DNA of 5,307 nucleotides from Nitrosopumilaceae archaeon (GTDB lineage Archaea; Thermoproteota; Nitrososphaeria; Nitrososphaerales; Nitrosopumilaceae). Shown here one piece after another: positions 4,114 through 5,307 of this stretch. The notes under the pieces were generated by a model. It was not told the origin of the DNA. It did not search any database and worked only from the letters and a program-made list of their open reading frames with translations. Location: positions 1 through 5,307 of the forward strand of contig JAHRAP010000057.1 in NCBI GenBank assembly GCA_020027255.1, given 5' to 3'. Numbering within the stretch: position 1 is the stretch's first letter; every line of letters starts with the position of its first letter. The translations under genes and the position numbers were made by a program.

Positions 4114-5307
4114 TTATTTGTGGCAATATATTGCGTCTGTATCAGAATCTTTTCTGCAATATCCAAACCTAATGAATTGTATCATATCATTTGAGTTTAA
4201 CTTCAAATAATGAGTTTCTGTGTAAGACGAAATCTCCACAAGACTCTTTTCATTAAATTTATTTTCTACGAAAATCTCTTTTGGGACAAATATTTTCAAT
4301 CCATGCACATCATTTTCGGAGATCCATTGAATTTTTTTAATCGAATTATCTATGATCTCGTCTATAAATTCTCCACACATGTAATCAAATTCAATTTTTG
4401 TGATCTTAATATTACCAATACCTATTAATCGAACCTTGGAATTTATTTTTAATTTAATAACATCTTCATATTCGAGATAAAAATTTTCATGAATTGTTAC
4501 AGATCTTTTTTCATTTGTAGTTGGATAATTCCGTAAATGTACCTGTTTAAATGGTATTTTTTTTATGACTATTTTTTGTGGTTTTTGTACCATATGTAAT
4601 CTAATACTTTTAGAATCTATAATCTTCCTATTTATTGACTCCAAAACATCAAAAGGTGCTAATGTATTTGATTTAGTAAAACCTAAAGATAATACAAATC
4701 TTCTAATTGCATTCGGTACTATACCTCGTCTTTTCATAGATTTTAACGTGGATAATCTTGGATCATCATACCCAAAAATCTTTTTTGATTCTATGAGTGT
4801 TTTAATCTTTCGTTTTGATACAGGCATTCCTTTTAATTCTAATCTTGAAAATTCTAACATTTGTGGTTTTTTCATTTTTAGCGAATCTAGTATGCCATAA
4901 TATAATTCATTCCGAAGTTCATATTCTTTTGACCTAAATGCATGTGTAATGCCATCTGCGCTATCTTCTATTGCTATCGCAAAATCATAACTCGGCCAAA
5001 CTCTATATTTTGTTTTAAATATTGGATGGCATTCATCTACTATTCTGAATAATACTGGATCTCTCATTGTAGTATTGTTTGATTTCATGTCTCCACGAAA
5101 TCTTACTGCAGCTTCACCTGCTTTATATCCATTAAACATAGAATACCATCTCCTATAATTTTGTTCACTATTATTTGTGTTACAATTACATAATTGTTTT
5201 TTATATCTATTCGCTTGTATCATTTCTCTCTTACACGTGCACACATATGCTTTTTCTGATTGTATTAATTGCTTGCATTTTTCATACATTAATTCAATAT
5301 CATCTGA
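4114..5307 (-). CDS. gltX: Glutamyl-tRNA synthetase, archaeal type (N-terminus outside window)
   Basis: This class I synthetase charges tRNA-Glu; in archaea it usually also forms Glu-tRNA-Gln for GatDE. The frame is open to the right edge: six codons (SDDIEL) precede the first visible Met at 5287-5289, so that Met is internal. Counting from it, CTC (17-19) and CNC (34-36) provide four cysteines for the zinc-binding knuckle. PSYDFAIAIEDSADGITHAF (99-118) is the conserved archaeal GluRS/eukaryal GlnRS-type active-site segment. VSKRK (157-161; bases 4807-4821) is the KMSKS-class ATP-binding loop. Residues about 220-391 are the beta-rich anticodon-binding domains typical of the archaeal/eukaryal branch. 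The HIGH motif and about 170 residues lie beyond the window, judging from a usual length near 570. The stop is TAA at 4114-4116. No defects are visible in this part. Confidence 0.95.
   Translation of the reverse strand, partial: SDDIELMYEKCKQLIQSEKAYVCTCKREMIQANRYKKQLCNCNTNNSEQNYRRWYSMFNGYKAGEAAVRFRGDMKSNNTTMRDPVLFRIVDECHPIFKTKYRVWPSYDFAIAIEDSADGITHAFRSKEYELRNELYYGILDSLKMKKPQMLEFSRLELKGMPVSKRKIKTLIESKKIFGYDDPRLSTLKSMKRRGIVPNAIRRFVLSLGFTKSNTLAPFDVLESINRKIIDSKSIRLHMVQKPQKIVIKKIPFKQVHLRNYPTTNEKRSVTIHENFYLEYEDVIKLKINSKVRLIGIGNIKITKIEFDYMCGEFIDEIIDNSIKKIQWISENDVHGLKIFVPKEIFVENKFNEKSLVEISSYTETHYLKLNSNDMIQFIRFGYCRKDSDTDAIYCHK

Noticed and set aside
4210..4900. Two plus-strand frames (4210-4428 and 4565-4900) opposite gltX
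   Set aside because: They are antisense to an unmistakable GluRS frame; Phe/Ile-rich composition is typical of antisense to Lys/Asn-rich coding.
1..5307. Mobile element, CRISPR array, defence or toxin-antitoxin system
   Set aside because: I saw no direct repeats, spacer pattern, transposase, integrase or paired small toxin-like genes; the tRNA-His 3' end is not followed by an integrase or visible att duplication.

Overview
The window is an AT-rich stretch (roughly 30% GC by eye) of an archaeal chromosome. It is most likely from an ammonia-oxidising Nitrososphaerota (Thaumarchaeota) lineage close to Nitrosopumilus-type genomes. The archaeal assignment rests on an archaeal TYW1/Taw1 wyosine enzyme, a UPF0147 protein, an archaeal/eukaryal-type GluRS, TATA boxes about 26 nt upstream of start codons (leaderless genes), and poly-T terminators. 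The thaumarchaeal placement is inferred from protein flavour and base composition and was not tested by a search.

Layout, left to right. Positions 3-203 (+) hold the C-terminal end of an unrecognised protein, followed by a T-run. Positions 253-1263 (-) hold taw1, which is complete from start to C-terminus but is cut by one in-frame TGA at 493-495. Positions 1319-2359 (+) hold a CorA-like divalent-cation transporter, divergent from taw1 across a 55-bp gap with a near-palindromic TATA element. Positions 2370-2459 (-) hold a previously easily missed 29-aa single-membrane-span miniprotein with a well-spaced TATA box. Positions 2541-2612 (+) are an intronless tRNA-His(GTG) with an encoded G-1. Positions 2612-2956 (-) hold a 114-aa hypothetical whose stop codon shares one base with the tRNA. 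Positions 2957-3399 have no convincing gene. Positions 3400-3669 and 3688-3996 (-) are a UPF0147 protein and a Rieske ferredoxin, 18 bp apart and probably one transcript. Positions 4114-5307 (-) are glutamyl-tRNA synthetase, with its N-terminus outside the window.

Most genes are housekeeping, with a tRNA theme: tRNA-Phe position-37 modification, tRNA-His, and Glu-tRNA charging. The layout looks like a compact core region of independent short transcription units. I see no mobile element, CRISPR array, toxin-antitoxin pair or defence cassette.

The most notable observation is the single in-frame TGA in an otherwise intact taw1. It could be a sequencing error, a recent nonsense mutation or readthrough. 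Second are the 29-aa membrane miniprotein and the loss of the GMN motif in the CorA-like transporter.
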